Shown: positions 1-6,594 of the stretch, in pieces
Position numbering within the stretch: position 1 is the stretch's first letter
Layout: each line of letters opens with the position of its first letter
Position numbers and translations under genes: made by a program
Assembly: GCF_946886695.1 (NCBI RefSeq)
Contig: NZ_CAMPJD010000032.1
Span: 1 to 51,339 of the forward strand
Length of the DNA stretch: 51,339 nt
Direction of reading: 5' to 3'
Source: an uncultured Pseudoxanthomonas sp.
Lineage (GTDB): Bacteria > Pseudomonadota > Gammaproteobacteria > Xanthomonadales > Xanthomonadaceae
Notes under the pieces: generated by a model
The model's input: only the letters and a program-made list of their open reading frames with translations
Told to the model about the DNA's origin: nothing
Databases searched by the model: none

Positions 1-2
1 TG

Positions 3-500
3 GGGCTGAACTTCTGCGAGAACCCCTGGCAGGGCAGCTTCATCGTCGACAAGCTGACCGACATCGTCGAGGAGGCCGTGTACAAGGAGTTCGAGGCCCT
101 GTCCGAGCGCGGCGGCGTGCTCGGCGCCATGGACACCATGTACCAGCGCGGCAAGATCCAGGAAGAAAGCCTGTACTACGAGCACAAGAAGCACGACGGC
201 AGCCTGCCCCTGGTGGGGGTGAACACCTTCCTGCCGAAGGAGCATGGGGGCGAGATTGCCACAACCATCGAGCTGATCCGGTCCACGGAGCCCGAAAAGG
301 CCCAGCAGATCAGCAATGTGAAAAATTTCCAGGTTGCTTGCAACGGGCTAGCGGGCAATGATCTGAAACCGCTGCGGGGGACGGCGCGGGAGCGGGGGAA
401 TATCTTTGCGGCGTTGATGGAGGCGGTGAAGACCCACAGTCTTGGCCAGATCAGTCATGCGCTTTATGAAGTCGGCGGAGAGTACCGACGCAATATGTAG
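3..500 (+). CDS. icmF: Fused isobutyryl-CoA mutase / acyl-CoA mutase, C-terminal end (5' truncated by window edge)
   Basis: Only the last ~165 codons are visible; the reading frame enters from the left edge. The protein shows the C-terminal signature of the B12-dependent IcmF/methylmalonyl-CoA mutase family: ENPWQGSF, then ERGGVLGAMDTMYQR, KIQEESLYYE, GVNTFL, and the terminal SLGQISHALYEVGGEYRRNM. Family members interconvert isobutyryl-CoA and butyryl-CoA (or related branched acyl-CoAs) and carry a built-in G-protein chaperone domain, which would lie outside this window. The reading frame is open to a TAG stop. A second, damaged copy of this same 3' end lies 2.6 kb downstream, so this gene's tail is the site of an insertion or duplication. 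Because this copy has no nonsense codon it is probably the functional end, but continuity with the rest of icmF cannot be seen here. Confidence 0.9.
   Translation, partial: GLNFCENPWQGSFIVDKLTDIVEEAVYKEFEALSERGGVLGAMDTMYQRGKIQEESLYYEHKKHDGSLPLVGVNTFLPKEHGGEIATTIELIRSTEPEKAQQISNVKNFQVACNGLAGNDLKPLRGTARERGNIFAALMEAVKTHSLGQISHALYEVGGEYRRNM
12..220 (+). repeat. 209-bp perfect direct repeat, copy 1 (inside icmF)
   Basis: By eye this stretch is identical base for base to 2623-2831. Immediately outside the block the two copies diverge: GGGCTGAAC versus GGCATGAAT on the left, and many mostly synonymous changes across the remaining ~280 bp up to the stop codon. An identical core beside a diverged flank suggests recent recombination or gene conversion between the copies, or the use of this segment as recombination target. 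Confidence 0.9.
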
Positions 501-519
501 CCTCCCGCGTCACCCTTTG

Positions 520-1131
520 TCAGCTTTCGGTCAGCGGCAACGCTCTGACCGCGAATCGCGACCTCAAATTGGCGACTGTTTCGGCGCTCAGGAATTCGAT
601 GCGCTTCAACTCCAACAAACTGTTTCGCTGTCTGAGAAGCTCATCCTGCATCAGTTGGTGATTTAGGATTCTTTCCTCGAGCCGCGAATCGGCCGGATCC
701 ATTTTCTCAACTTCTTGCACATACAAATCGATCGAGTCGACAGCGTATCGAGCTGCAACTACAACTCGCTCTACGTCGGCGCTCTCAACAAAATCCATGA
801 GGGCGCATAGCGAGAAACAGGCGTCTTGAGCCGCAGTGACCATTAGCGATTCATAAGTTTCGGAGCTTGGAGCTTGGGACTCACATGCGACATTAGTCTC
901 TCGCAGCACCGTGTTTTCAAGCGCAGGATGGAGGGCCTTGTCCCAAACCAGCTCGAGCGCGTTGCGCAAGACACTACTATCGCCGTGCCCGGTTTCCGCG
1001 CTGAAGACTTCGTAGTTTGGCAACAGCCTTTCGGAGCACAGTGCTCCAAATGCAAGTTGCATTTGGGAGCCCAAGCACTTCAGCTCGCCGTGCAATCTCT
1101 TTTCGTCGAATCTGGGGAGCATTTTGGCCAT
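520..1131 (-). CDS. DUF416 (YjaG-like) family protein
   Basis: 203 aa, convergent with icmF and ending 20 bp from its stop. The N-terminal third has the family pattern: an FDEKRLHGEL start, then AFGALCSERLLPNYEVFS, then a G-D-S-S-V-L-R-N-A-L-E-L-V-W segment matching the DUF416/YjaG helix. The family is alpha-helical and has no firmly established function; members are often near defence or mobile loci. Base composition is visibly lower in GC than the backbone, in line with horizontal acquisition. Upstream, toward the start codon, the sequence joins abruptly to the stub of an AbiEii toxin gene at about 1147, so this gene sits at a recombination junction. No strong Shine-Dalgarno is visible; the Met at 1122 is an alternative start. 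Confidence 0.75.
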   Translation of the reverse strand: MAKMLPRFDEKRLHGELKCLGSQMQLAFGALCSERLLPNYEVFSAETGHGDSSVLRNALELVWDKALHPALENTVLRETNVACESQAPSSETYESLMVTAAQDACFSLCALMDFVESADVERVVVAARYAVDSIDLYVQEVEKMDPADSRLEERILNHQLMQDELLRQRNSLLELKRIEFLSAETVANLRSRFAVRALPLTES

Positions 1132-1147
1132 CTCTAGGTCGGCTTAG

Positions 1148-1306
1148 GAAACGATCCCGGTGCGGTGACTGCGCCAAGCGGTAGAGCAGTCGTTCGACGG
1201 CATACCGATCCAGCACGAACTGGAACTCGTCGTTGCGGGCGCGAGCGCCATCGAGCAGGCGCTGACGAATCGAGGCCACGCGGTTCGGCCCCGGCTCGGC
1301 TCTCAT
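1148..1306 (-). pseudogene. Truncated AbiEii-type toxin (nucleotidyltransferase), N-terminal stub
   Basis: An ATG overlaps the stop of the upstream antitoxin gene in an ATGA arrangement (1303-1306), typical of coupled AbiEi-AbiEii pairs. The first ~53 residues match the toxin family start: SIRQRLLDGARARNDEFQ, then RYAVERLLYRLAQSPHRDRF. After HRDRF the homology stops dead. The family normally continues with a KGA-x-x-F segment and a nucleotidyltransferase core (GS...D residues) of more than 200 aa; here the frame runs into unrelated sequence antisense to the DUF416 gene and ends at 977. The catalytic region is therefore absent and the toxin must be dead. The breakpoint is near 1147. Confidence 0.8.
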
Positions 1307-1911
1307 TGCAGCGCTTCCAGGTAGGGACGCATGACGCGCGTGACCCGGCAAACCTTCGCGAACTGCATGATCTCGCCGTGGCTCGCGGCGCGACGCAGCA
1401 GCGCCTCGCGCAGCGCCTCCACGGCCACATCGAGGCCGACGAGCGTGCGGAACTTGAAACAGTCCGCCACCGTCTTGGCGACGTTCGTCATGCGCAGGCT
1501 TGCGCCATCGAACTGCCGCGTTTCCAGGCCGGCATCCAGCGCTTCGCCGGAAAAGCGAAGCACGCGCAGCGGAGGCCAGTCGAGTCGAGGGGCCCGGTCC
1601 TTGTTTCCGATGGCGATCCAGACCTCGGAGGGCGTCTGCGTGGTAAGCCCGTGCAGGCGTAGGGCGGTGAGCAGGCACAGGCGGGCCGAAGGCACCCTCC
1701 GCGCGATGATCAGCAGCCCCTCATCCGCTGGGGAAGGCCCACCGGGTAGTGCGTAAAGGCCGCGGGCGAGGCGCACGAGCGCGCCGCGGTCCACGAGGCG
1801 AGTGAGCTGCGCGCGGGCAACACCCGCCGCTTCGAGATCGCGCGCGCGCGCCGTGCCGCTGCGTCGGATCAGCGCGGTGGCTCGAGCCAGCGAGGGGTCT
1901 GGGCGTTCCAT
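1303..1911 (-). CDS. AbiEi-family antitoxin / transcriptional regulator of a type IV TA system
   Basis: 202 aa. The N-terminal winged helix-turn-helix (about residues 1-60, including RARDLEAAGVARAQLTRLVD and RLARGLYALPG) matches the AbiEi antitoxin domain. The C-terminal part contains the family pattern AxRLCLLTALRLHGLT, then PSEVWIAI, then TNVAKTVADCFKFR. AbiEi proteins repress their own operon and neutralise the AbiEii toxin. The toxin gene that overlaps its stop codon by 4 bp is cut to ~53 codons, leaving an orphan antitoxin. An orphan could still autoregulate or immunise the cell against related toxins (inference). A possible -10 (TATATC on the minus strand) lies about 15-20 bp before the ATG with no Shine-Dalgarno, implying a very short leader. 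Confidence 0.85.
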   Translation of the reverse strand: MERPDPSLARATALIRRSGTARARDLEAAGVARAQLTRLVDRGALVRLARGLYALPGGPSPADEGLLIIARRVPSARLCLLTALRLHGLTTQTPSEVWIAIGNKDRAPRLDWPPLRVLRFSGEALDAGLETRQFDGASLRMTNVAKTVADCFKFRTLVGLDVAVEALREALLRRAASHGEIMQFAKVCRVTRVMRPYLEALQ

Positions 1912-1958
1912 TATGGCGGTAGATATACACCAAGTACCGACGTTTTGGAACAGTCCGC

Positions 1959-2600
1959 TCAGCGCCCGCTTCCCGCATCCGCAAGCCAGGCCAGCACGCG
2001 CTTCAACCGCGGCCCAGGGCTGGCGAAGCGGACGGTCTGTTCGTCGAAGGCATTCGGGTCGAAGCGTCCACGTTTACCACGGACCCCGCGGATCCACTCC
2101 TGCATGGCCTCATGGTCTTCGTCCGCGGGGTTGGCCAGTACCGAGAGCAGGTGCGCGTACCCATGTACGCCGCCGCTATCGTCAGGAGGAGCAGCACGTG
2201 CCCCGGCCACGCAGCGTGGATAGCGCTTCCCGGGTTCCGCCTGCCCGCATTTCTCCAGGATCACCTCGTGCAACCAAATGTCGCCGAAGTCATACAGGTA
2301 CCGGATCCGCGGCGACTGTGGCGTCAGGAAATCGGCGATCCGATGCTCCCATCCTGGCTGCGTCGGCCGGTCAGCGATGGCGAAGTCGACGTCCGGGATG
2401 CCGAACAGCCGCTCAGGCCAACGTCCGCCTGGCACCTGGAACTCGTGCAGGTGGGTGTCGTTCCAGCCGAAGGCGCTCTGGATGGCCACGTGCAGGTCCC
2501 AAAAGCTGTAGTCCGCTGGAACCTGGATGCGTCGCCAGATGGACGGGTCGGCGCCAGCCAGGTCAATGCGAAGTTGCAGGATGGAACGGGGCGAGGGCAT
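1959..2600 (-). CDS. Plasmid pRiA4b ORF-3 family protein
   Basis: 213 aa. It carries the hallmark motifs of this family: ILQLRIDLAGADPSIWRRI at the N-terminus, then FWDLHVAIQSAFGW, DTHLHEF, and YLYDFGDIWLHEVILEK in the middle, followed by a C-rich KRYPRCVAGARAAPPDD segment. The family is widespread on plasmids and genomic islands; its biochemical function is not established. The ATG lies only 14 bp from the second icmF copy, so its promoter would have to sit inside that copy on the opposite strand, implying the original upstream region was lost when the repeat arrived. The gene is transcribed away from the repeat toward the AbiEi gene, 47 bp ahead. Confidence 0.85.
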   Translation of the reverse strand: MPSPRSILQLRIDLAGADPSIWRRIQVPADYSFWDLHVAIQSAFGWNDTHLHEFQVPGGRWPERLFGIPDVDFAIADRPTQPGWEHRIADFLTPQSPRIRYLYDFGDIWLHEVILEKCGQAEPGKRYPRCVAGARAAPPDDSGGVHGYAHLLSVLANPADEDHEAMQEWIRGVRGKRGRFDPNAFDEQTVRFASPGPRLKRVLAWLADAGSGR

Positions 2601-2613
2601 GGCTCATGATATC

Positions 2614-3111
2614 GGCATGAATTTCTGCGAGAACCCCTGGCAGGGCAGCTTCATCGTCGACAAGCTGACCGACATCGTCGAGGAGGCCGTGTACAAGGAG
2701 TTCGAGGCCCTGTCCGAGCGCGGCGGCGTGCTCGGCGCCATGGACACCATGTACCAGCGCGGCAAGATCCAGGAAGAAAGCCTGTACTACGAGCACAAGA
2801 AGCACGACGGCAGCCTGCCCCTGGTGGGGGTAAATACCTTCCTGCCGAGGGAGCATGGGGGCGAGATCGCCACGACCATCGAGCTGATCCGGTCCACGGA
2901 GCCTGAAAAGGCCCAGTAGATCGACAATGTGAAAAATTTCCAGGTTGCGCGGAACGCGCTAGCGGGCAATGATCTGAAACCGCTTCAGGGGACGGCGCGG
3001 GAGCGGGGGAATGTGTTTGCGGCGTTGGTGGAGGCGGTGAAGACTCACAGCCTGGGCCAGATTAGCCATGCGCTTTATGAGGTTGGTGGGGAATATCGGC
3101 GGAACATGTAA
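2614..3111 (+). pseudogene. Second copy of the icmF 3' end, with an in-frame TAG
   Basis: This ~498-bp segment encodes the same C-terminus as 3-500 in one continuous frame (frame of 2614), broken only by TAG at 2917-2919 where the first copy reads CAG. It then resumes and ends in TAA at 3109-3111. It lacks the rest of the mutase gene, so it is a fragment. Bases 2623-2831 are identical to the first copy; the 3' part differs at many, mostly synonymous, positions. The stop codon shares a base with the start of the methylase gene (TAATG). Most likely this is the displaced original 3' end of icmF, or an end carried in by an element that regenerates its target. Confidence 0.88.
2623..2831 (+). repeat. 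209-bp perfect direct repeat, copy 2
   Basis: Identical by eye to 12-220. The repeat pair brackets the 2.4-kb module holding DUF416, the broken AbiE pair and the pRiA4b ORF-3 gene. Homologous recombination between the repeats would excise that module as a circle and restore a single icmF end directly joined to the methylase cassette. Confidence 0.9.
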
Positions 3112-3971
3112 TGGAAGCTGTTGAGCCAAGCTCTAGCGGTGCACGATCTGCGCATTCGCAGCAATCTCCGCTGCGTTGGGCCGGCAGCAAACGCAAGCTA
3201 CTTCCCGTGCTGAGGCAATATTGGCGGGAAACCGATCGGAAATACATTGAGGCTTTTGCTGGTTCAGCGTGTCTGTTTTTCGATCTGCAGCCCAAGATCG
3301 CAGTTCTCAATGACTCGAACGCCGAACTAATTTCATCCTACGAGATGCTCGCAAAGGACCCGGCTAGGATTCACGCCGCCATTTCTTCGTTGGCGGCCAA
3401 TTCCGAGACCTACTACCTCACCAGGGCATCTCGCCCGAGGTCAGAATTCCAGAAAGCGGTGCGGTTTTTTTATCTGAACAGATTTTGCTTTAACGGGATA
3501 TATCGCACGAACAAGATGGGCGATTTCAATGTGCCGTTTGGCTCGTACAAGACTGGCGGGGTTCCGTCGCTGGAGCGGTGGCTGCAAGCAGCATCTGCAC
3601 TAAAGTCGGCCAAACTTTACTCATCGGATTTCGAAGGTGTGGTTAGGGCTAACGTTGGTAAGGGAGACTTTGTTTACCTCGACCCTCCCTACGCCGTGTC
3701 GAATCGCAGAGTTTTTAAGCAGTACTCTGCCACGGAATTCGGCGAATCAGACCTGCTAAGACTACGGTCGCTCATGCGTCACATTCATGACGTTGGCGCC
3801 ACTTTCGTTGTTTCGTATGCGTTGAGCAAAGAAACAGCGGTACTTGCGAAAGACTGGTACGCGTTAAGGCAGCTTGCGCAGCGAAACATCGCTGGTTTCT
3901 CCCATCAACGTCGAAAGGCGGTCGAAGTCTTGATCACGAACGATCCTTCCCGAATTCCCGGCAGAAAATAG
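3111..3971 (+). CDS. D12-class DNA N6-adenine methyltransferase (Dam-like)
   Basis: 286 aa. Motif X-like LRWAGSKRKLLP (residues 21-32), the SAM-binding motif FAGSACLF (49-56), an NRFCFNGIYRTN segment (123-134) and the catalytic DPPY (191-194) are all present in the Dam/D12 order, so the enzyme looks intact. It should transfer a methyl group from SAM to adenine N6 in a short target; the target cannot be read from sequence. The ATG overlaps the stop of the icmF fragment (TAATG), so translation could be coupled to it. It begins a same-strand cassette with a ParB-like gene 2 bp downstream, a nuclease and an unknown protein. GC is far below the backbone (hand count of 3301-3360: 29 of 60). Confidence 0.9.
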   Translation: MEAVEPSSSGARSAHSQQSPLRWAGSKRKLLPVLRQYWRETDRKYIEAFAGSACLFFDLQPKIAVLNDSNAELISSYEMLAKDPARIHAAISSLAANSETYYLTRASRPRSEFQKAVRFFYLNRFCFNGIYRTNKMGDFNVPFGSYKTGGVPSLERWLQAASALKSAKLYSSDFEGVVRANVGKGDFVYLDPPYAVSNRRVFKQYSATEFGESDLLRLRSLMRHIHDVGATFVVSYALSKETAVLAKDWYALRQLAQRNIAGFSHQRRKAVEVLITNDPSRIPGRK

Positions 3972-3973
3972 AA

Positions 3974-4894
3974 ATGGCACAGCGACTCGACCAACTTAAA
4001 GTGAATCAAATTCACGCGGATCCTAATAATCCGCGAGAGCGGTTTCCGCAGGAAGAGCTGGACCGACTTGCAGAGTCAATCGATCAGGTCGGAATACTAG
4101 TCCCAGTGGTTGTGTACCCGGAAGATGGTGGCTTTCGACTGTTGGATGGCGAGAGGCGGTGGCGGTGCGCTGCCACCCTCGGTTTGGAGTACATCCCTGC
4201 CGTTATTGTCGACCCGCCGGACGAGGCCGAGCGGCTTAAGCAGATGTTCAATATCCATCTCGTGCGGGAACAATGGCAGGACATTCCAACCGCACTCGCA
4301 CTCAAGAAGTTGATGGATGCCACGGGGGTTTCCACTTCGCAAGAACTGTCAGAAATGACTGGCATCTCTTCGCAACAAGTGAATCGATATCTTTTCGCTC
4401 TGGATCTGCGCGGAGCAGTGTGGAACGCTGTTGAATCGGGTGACGTCCCGCTAAACTATTTCTACGAAGTTTACAGGGCCATCGTAAAGCCGCTGGAATC
4501 GGATCGCCCAGTCCTTTTCGCGCAGTTTGGTGCGCAGGGAATTCTCGAGAGGTTCCTCGCCAAACGGCAGTCGGGGGCAATCTCCGACGTTGTGAGCGTG
4601 CGCGACGCCAAATACATCATCAGAAAGGCGTCGGAGGACGACCCGAACAGCGATAACCCTGGCCCGCTGGATGACACGATCGCGCGACTTCTAGCGGACG
4701 ACGAGCTGTCTGTAAAAGACGCCTACGAAGAAACAGTAATGGTGGCGATTGAGGCCGACAAGTTGGAAGGGCGGGCCAATAATTTGGTATCGGCCTTTGA
4801 GCGCCTTCTCGCGCGTGCCGCAAATCAGGACGAGACGCGACAGCTACAGGATATTGCCCGCCGGCTGATAGCCCACCTTCAGGCGCTGGTGTAA
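3974..4894 (+). CDS. ParB/Spo0J-like DNA-binding (putative CTPase) protein
   Basis: 306 aa. The N-terminal ParB domain (about residues 5-105) shows LKVNQIHADPNNPR, LAESIDQVGILVPVVV and the DGERRWRCA box (58-66), equivalent to the GERRYRA nucleotide-binding motif; NIHLVREQWQDIPTALALKK corresponds to the following conserved Arg-containing helix. A helix-turn-helix follows (SQELSEMTGISSQQVNRYL, about 124-142). The C-terminal third is helical and could dimerise. There is no parA partner and no parS-like array visible, so a chromosome-segregation role is unlikely. Lying 2 bp after the methylase and 6 bp before a nuclease, it is more plausibly a sequence-recognition or clamp subunit of the same system (inference). 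Confidence 0.85.
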   Translation: MAQRLDQLKVNQIHADPNNPRERFPQEELDRLAESIDQVGILVPVVVYPEDGGFRLLDGERRWRCAATLGLEYIPAVIVDPPDEAERLKQMFNIHLVREQWQDIPTALALKKLMDATGVSTSQELSEMTGISSQQVNRYLFALDLRGAVWNAVESGDVPLNYFYEVYRAIVKPLESDRPVLFAQFGAQGILERFLAKRQSGAISDVVSVRDAKYIIRKASEDDPNSDNPGPLDDTIARLLADDELSVKDAYEETVMVAIEADKLEGRANNLVSAFERLLARAANQDETRQLQDIARRLIAHLQALV

Positions 4895-4900
4895 GCGCCT

Positions 4901-5803
4901 ATGACTCTCGACAGTCGAGACGCCTCAGTCGAGCGCGATGAGCTCCTGGCGTCGGTGGAGGCAACGGGCTTCTTTGTTTCGGAGAATTGGAGGCGGCCAA
5001 GTGCTCCGATATCGGTCGGAGCCGAGAAATGGACGCCAGATTTTGTTGGCGACAAGGGGGCATTATGCATAGTTACCGGAATCATCATCCCGGGCTTCCT
5101 TGGTAAACGGATGAGGTCGGCCAAAGCGGCTGGCGTCGCAATTCTTTGCGTGGTGTCGCTAGAAGCAATTGCGACGCCGGCTGTTGTGAAGTTTTTGTCG
5201 GAGGTCGATGCCCGCGTAGTACTGATCTCTGAGGGCGTCGTTGGCTCTCCATATCCCCTTCTAAAGCTGTTAGGCGAAGAAGAGCTTGCAATTGATCCAG
5301 GTACGAGAAGCCAGCTGATCCGAGACGGGCTCGCGGCTTGTAAGGCGGCAACCACGAAGGATCAGAAGGGAAAGCGCCTCGAATGGTTGTTGCACTTCAT
5401 GTTTTCGCAAGTGAAGGACTTTCGAGTCAAACAGTGCAATTACCGGACAGCCACGGAAGAGCTAGATGTGGTGGTTCAGCTCAGCAACCATGATCCGTCA
5501 AAGTGCTGGGCCTCCCGCGGGCCGATAATCCTCTGTGAGGCCAAGAACCAAGTCGCCAAAGCGAGTCAGGGAATTGTTAGCAAGTTCAACACGATAATGG
5601 CTGTGAAGCGTGGGGCCTGCAAGATCGGGTTTGTCGTTTCACTTTCTGGCTTTACGAGTGACGCCCACAAACAGGTCCTAAAGCTGGCAATGGAAGATCG
5701 GGTTATTGTGCTGATGGACGGGGATGCTTTAGAGCGCTGGTGCAATGCGGATGACTACGATGTGGAGCTCAATGAGATTGTCGTTGAGGCCATCCTTGAT
5801 TAG
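4901..5803 (+). CDS. PD-(D/E)XK (Mrr-like) restriction endonuclease-type protein
   Basis: 300 aa. The C-terminal half has a recognisable nuclease core: GKRLEWLLHFMFSQ with E161, EELDVVVQL with D189, and PIILCEAKNQ giving E213-x-K215. This E...D...ExK order is the Mrr/PD-(D/E)XK active-site pattern. The N-terminal ~140 residues (ENWRR..., VGAEKWTPDF, then a predicted alternating alpha/beta stretch) do not match a family I can name and may be a sensor or specificity region. Position behind the methylase and ParB-like genes suggests it is the cutting component, with the methylase protecting self DNA (inference). GC remains low across the gene. Start ATG is 6 bp after the ParB-like stop. Confidence 0.8.
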   Translation: MTLDSRDASVERDELLASVEATGFFVSENWRRPSAPISVGAEKWTPDFVGDKGALCIVTGIIIPGFLGKRMRSAKAAGVAILCVVSLEAIATPAVVKFLSEVDARVVLISEGVVGSPYPLLKLLGEEELAIDPGTRSQLIRDGLAACKAATTKDQKGKRLEWLLHFMFSQVKDFRVKQCNYRTATEELDVVVQLSNHDPSKCWASRGPIILCEAKNQVAKASQGIVSKFNTIMAVKRGACKIGFVVSLSGFTSDAHKQVLKLAMEDRVIVLMDGDALERWCNADDYDVELNEIVVEAILD

Positions 5804-5829
5804 CTATTGCGTACTTTGCGCGGGTCAGA

Positions 5830-5836
5830 AAGGGAG
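5830..5836 (+). promoter_or_regulatory. Shine-Dalgarno AAGGGAG setting a TTG start at 5843
   Basis: This purine-rich site lies 6 nt before an in-frame TTG at 5843. An alternative TTG at 5807 is 3 nt after the nuclease stop and has no comparable site, so 5843 is preferred. Confidence 0.6.
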
Positions 5837-5842
5837 ATCTCT

Positions 5843-6559
5843 TTGATCATCATTGCGAATCCCTATTTCAGGTTTCGCGACACGGTTTCGGTGGGTCAGA
5901 TCGAGCGGACAACACCCGGCTTATTCGCGGAGTTGGAAAGAGATATCGTTGGCCACTACCGGGAACGGACCGGGCTAGCTGTCGACATTGAGCTTCGAGT
6001 AGAGCAAGGATCTACTAAAGTTTGGGTGACAGTCATTACGTTGGCAAATGCGATTATCTTTTACGGAAGCTTGCGGCAAAGTGTCGACTACCTAATCCAG
6101 GACGCAAAATGGGTGTCAGATCAAGTCTTGCCTGTTGTTAAGGACAGACTGGGCCTTGGATCGGATGATCCGGAGTATGTTGAGCGGCGATTGGGCGTAC
6201 CAGGGGAGATGAAAAGGCTTATAGCTGAAGTAGAGGAGGGTCGGCTAAGTCCTGCCGATGCGACAGAGGCGGCGATAGGCGCGCTCGGGTTGGACGGTGA
6301 TGCGGAATTTTCTCACCAGTCGGCGGACACAATCAGACGCCAATTGCATGACGATTTTGCTGCGGTGGCTTCCTCAGCAAGGCGTCGACCGAGGGAAGTT
6401 GTCCTTGAGATCAGGCCGTCTTCAAGGGTTGCAAGCGAGCAGGGTCCGAAGTTTCCACTCGCGGAAAATCGCGCACTACCGATAATCAGCAATCACCCTA
6501 GGCGTGGCGCGGTCGTTACTAGAAGTCGAAACGGAGCTTTGAAAATCAAGGTGTACTAG
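5843..6559 (+). CDS. Unknown protein, fourth gene of the methylase-ParB-nuclease cassette
   Basis: About 238 aa from the TTG at 5843. I do not recognise a named domain. Visible parts: an N-terminal amphipathic region; a hydrophobic stretch at about residues 59-75 (VWVTVITLANAIIFYG) followed by SLRQSVDYLIQDAKWVSDQ, which could be one membrane helix or a buried core; a short helical hairpin with EEGRLSPADATEAAIGAL that resembles a SHOCT-like module; and a basic, probably disordered C-terminal tail. It lies in the same orientation and composition as the three preceding genes and ends the cassette, 35 bp before the convergent glycosyltransferase. A membrane-associated effector would fit the defence-system idea, but that is speculation. 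A GTGTA-AG-TACAC dyad at 6583-6594 lies between the two stops. Confidence 0.6.
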   Translation: MIIIANPYFRFRDTVSVGQIERTTPGLFAELERDIVGHYRERTGLAVDIELRVEQGSTKVWVTVITLANAIIFYGSLRQSVDYLIQDAKWVSDQVLPVVKDRLGLGSDDPEYVERRLGVPGEMKRLIAEVEEGRLSPADATEAAIGALGLDGDAEFSHQSADTIRRQLHDDFAAVASSARRRPREVVLEIRPSSRVASEQGPKFPLAENRALPIISNHPRRGAVVTRSRNGALKIKVY

Positions 6560-6594
6560 CTCGACCAATCGCGGAAAGGCCGGTGTAAGTACAC

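Noticed and set aside
977..1147. Continuation of the AbiEii toxin frame
   Set aside because: The translation after HRDRF is antisense to the DUF416 gene and bears no resemblance to the toxin family.
2614..3111. Second icmF end as a functional gene
   Set aside because: It contains an in-frame TAG at 2917 and lacks the rest of the mutase; treated as a pseudogene fragment.
3974..4894. ParB-like gene as a plasmid or chromosome partition locus
   Set aside because: No parA, no replication gene and no parS-like repeats are present.
1..6560. Integrase, transposase or insertion-sequence ends at the island
   Set aside because: I looked for recombinase-like proteins and terminal inverted repeats on both strands and found none; only the icmF repeats mark the boundaries.
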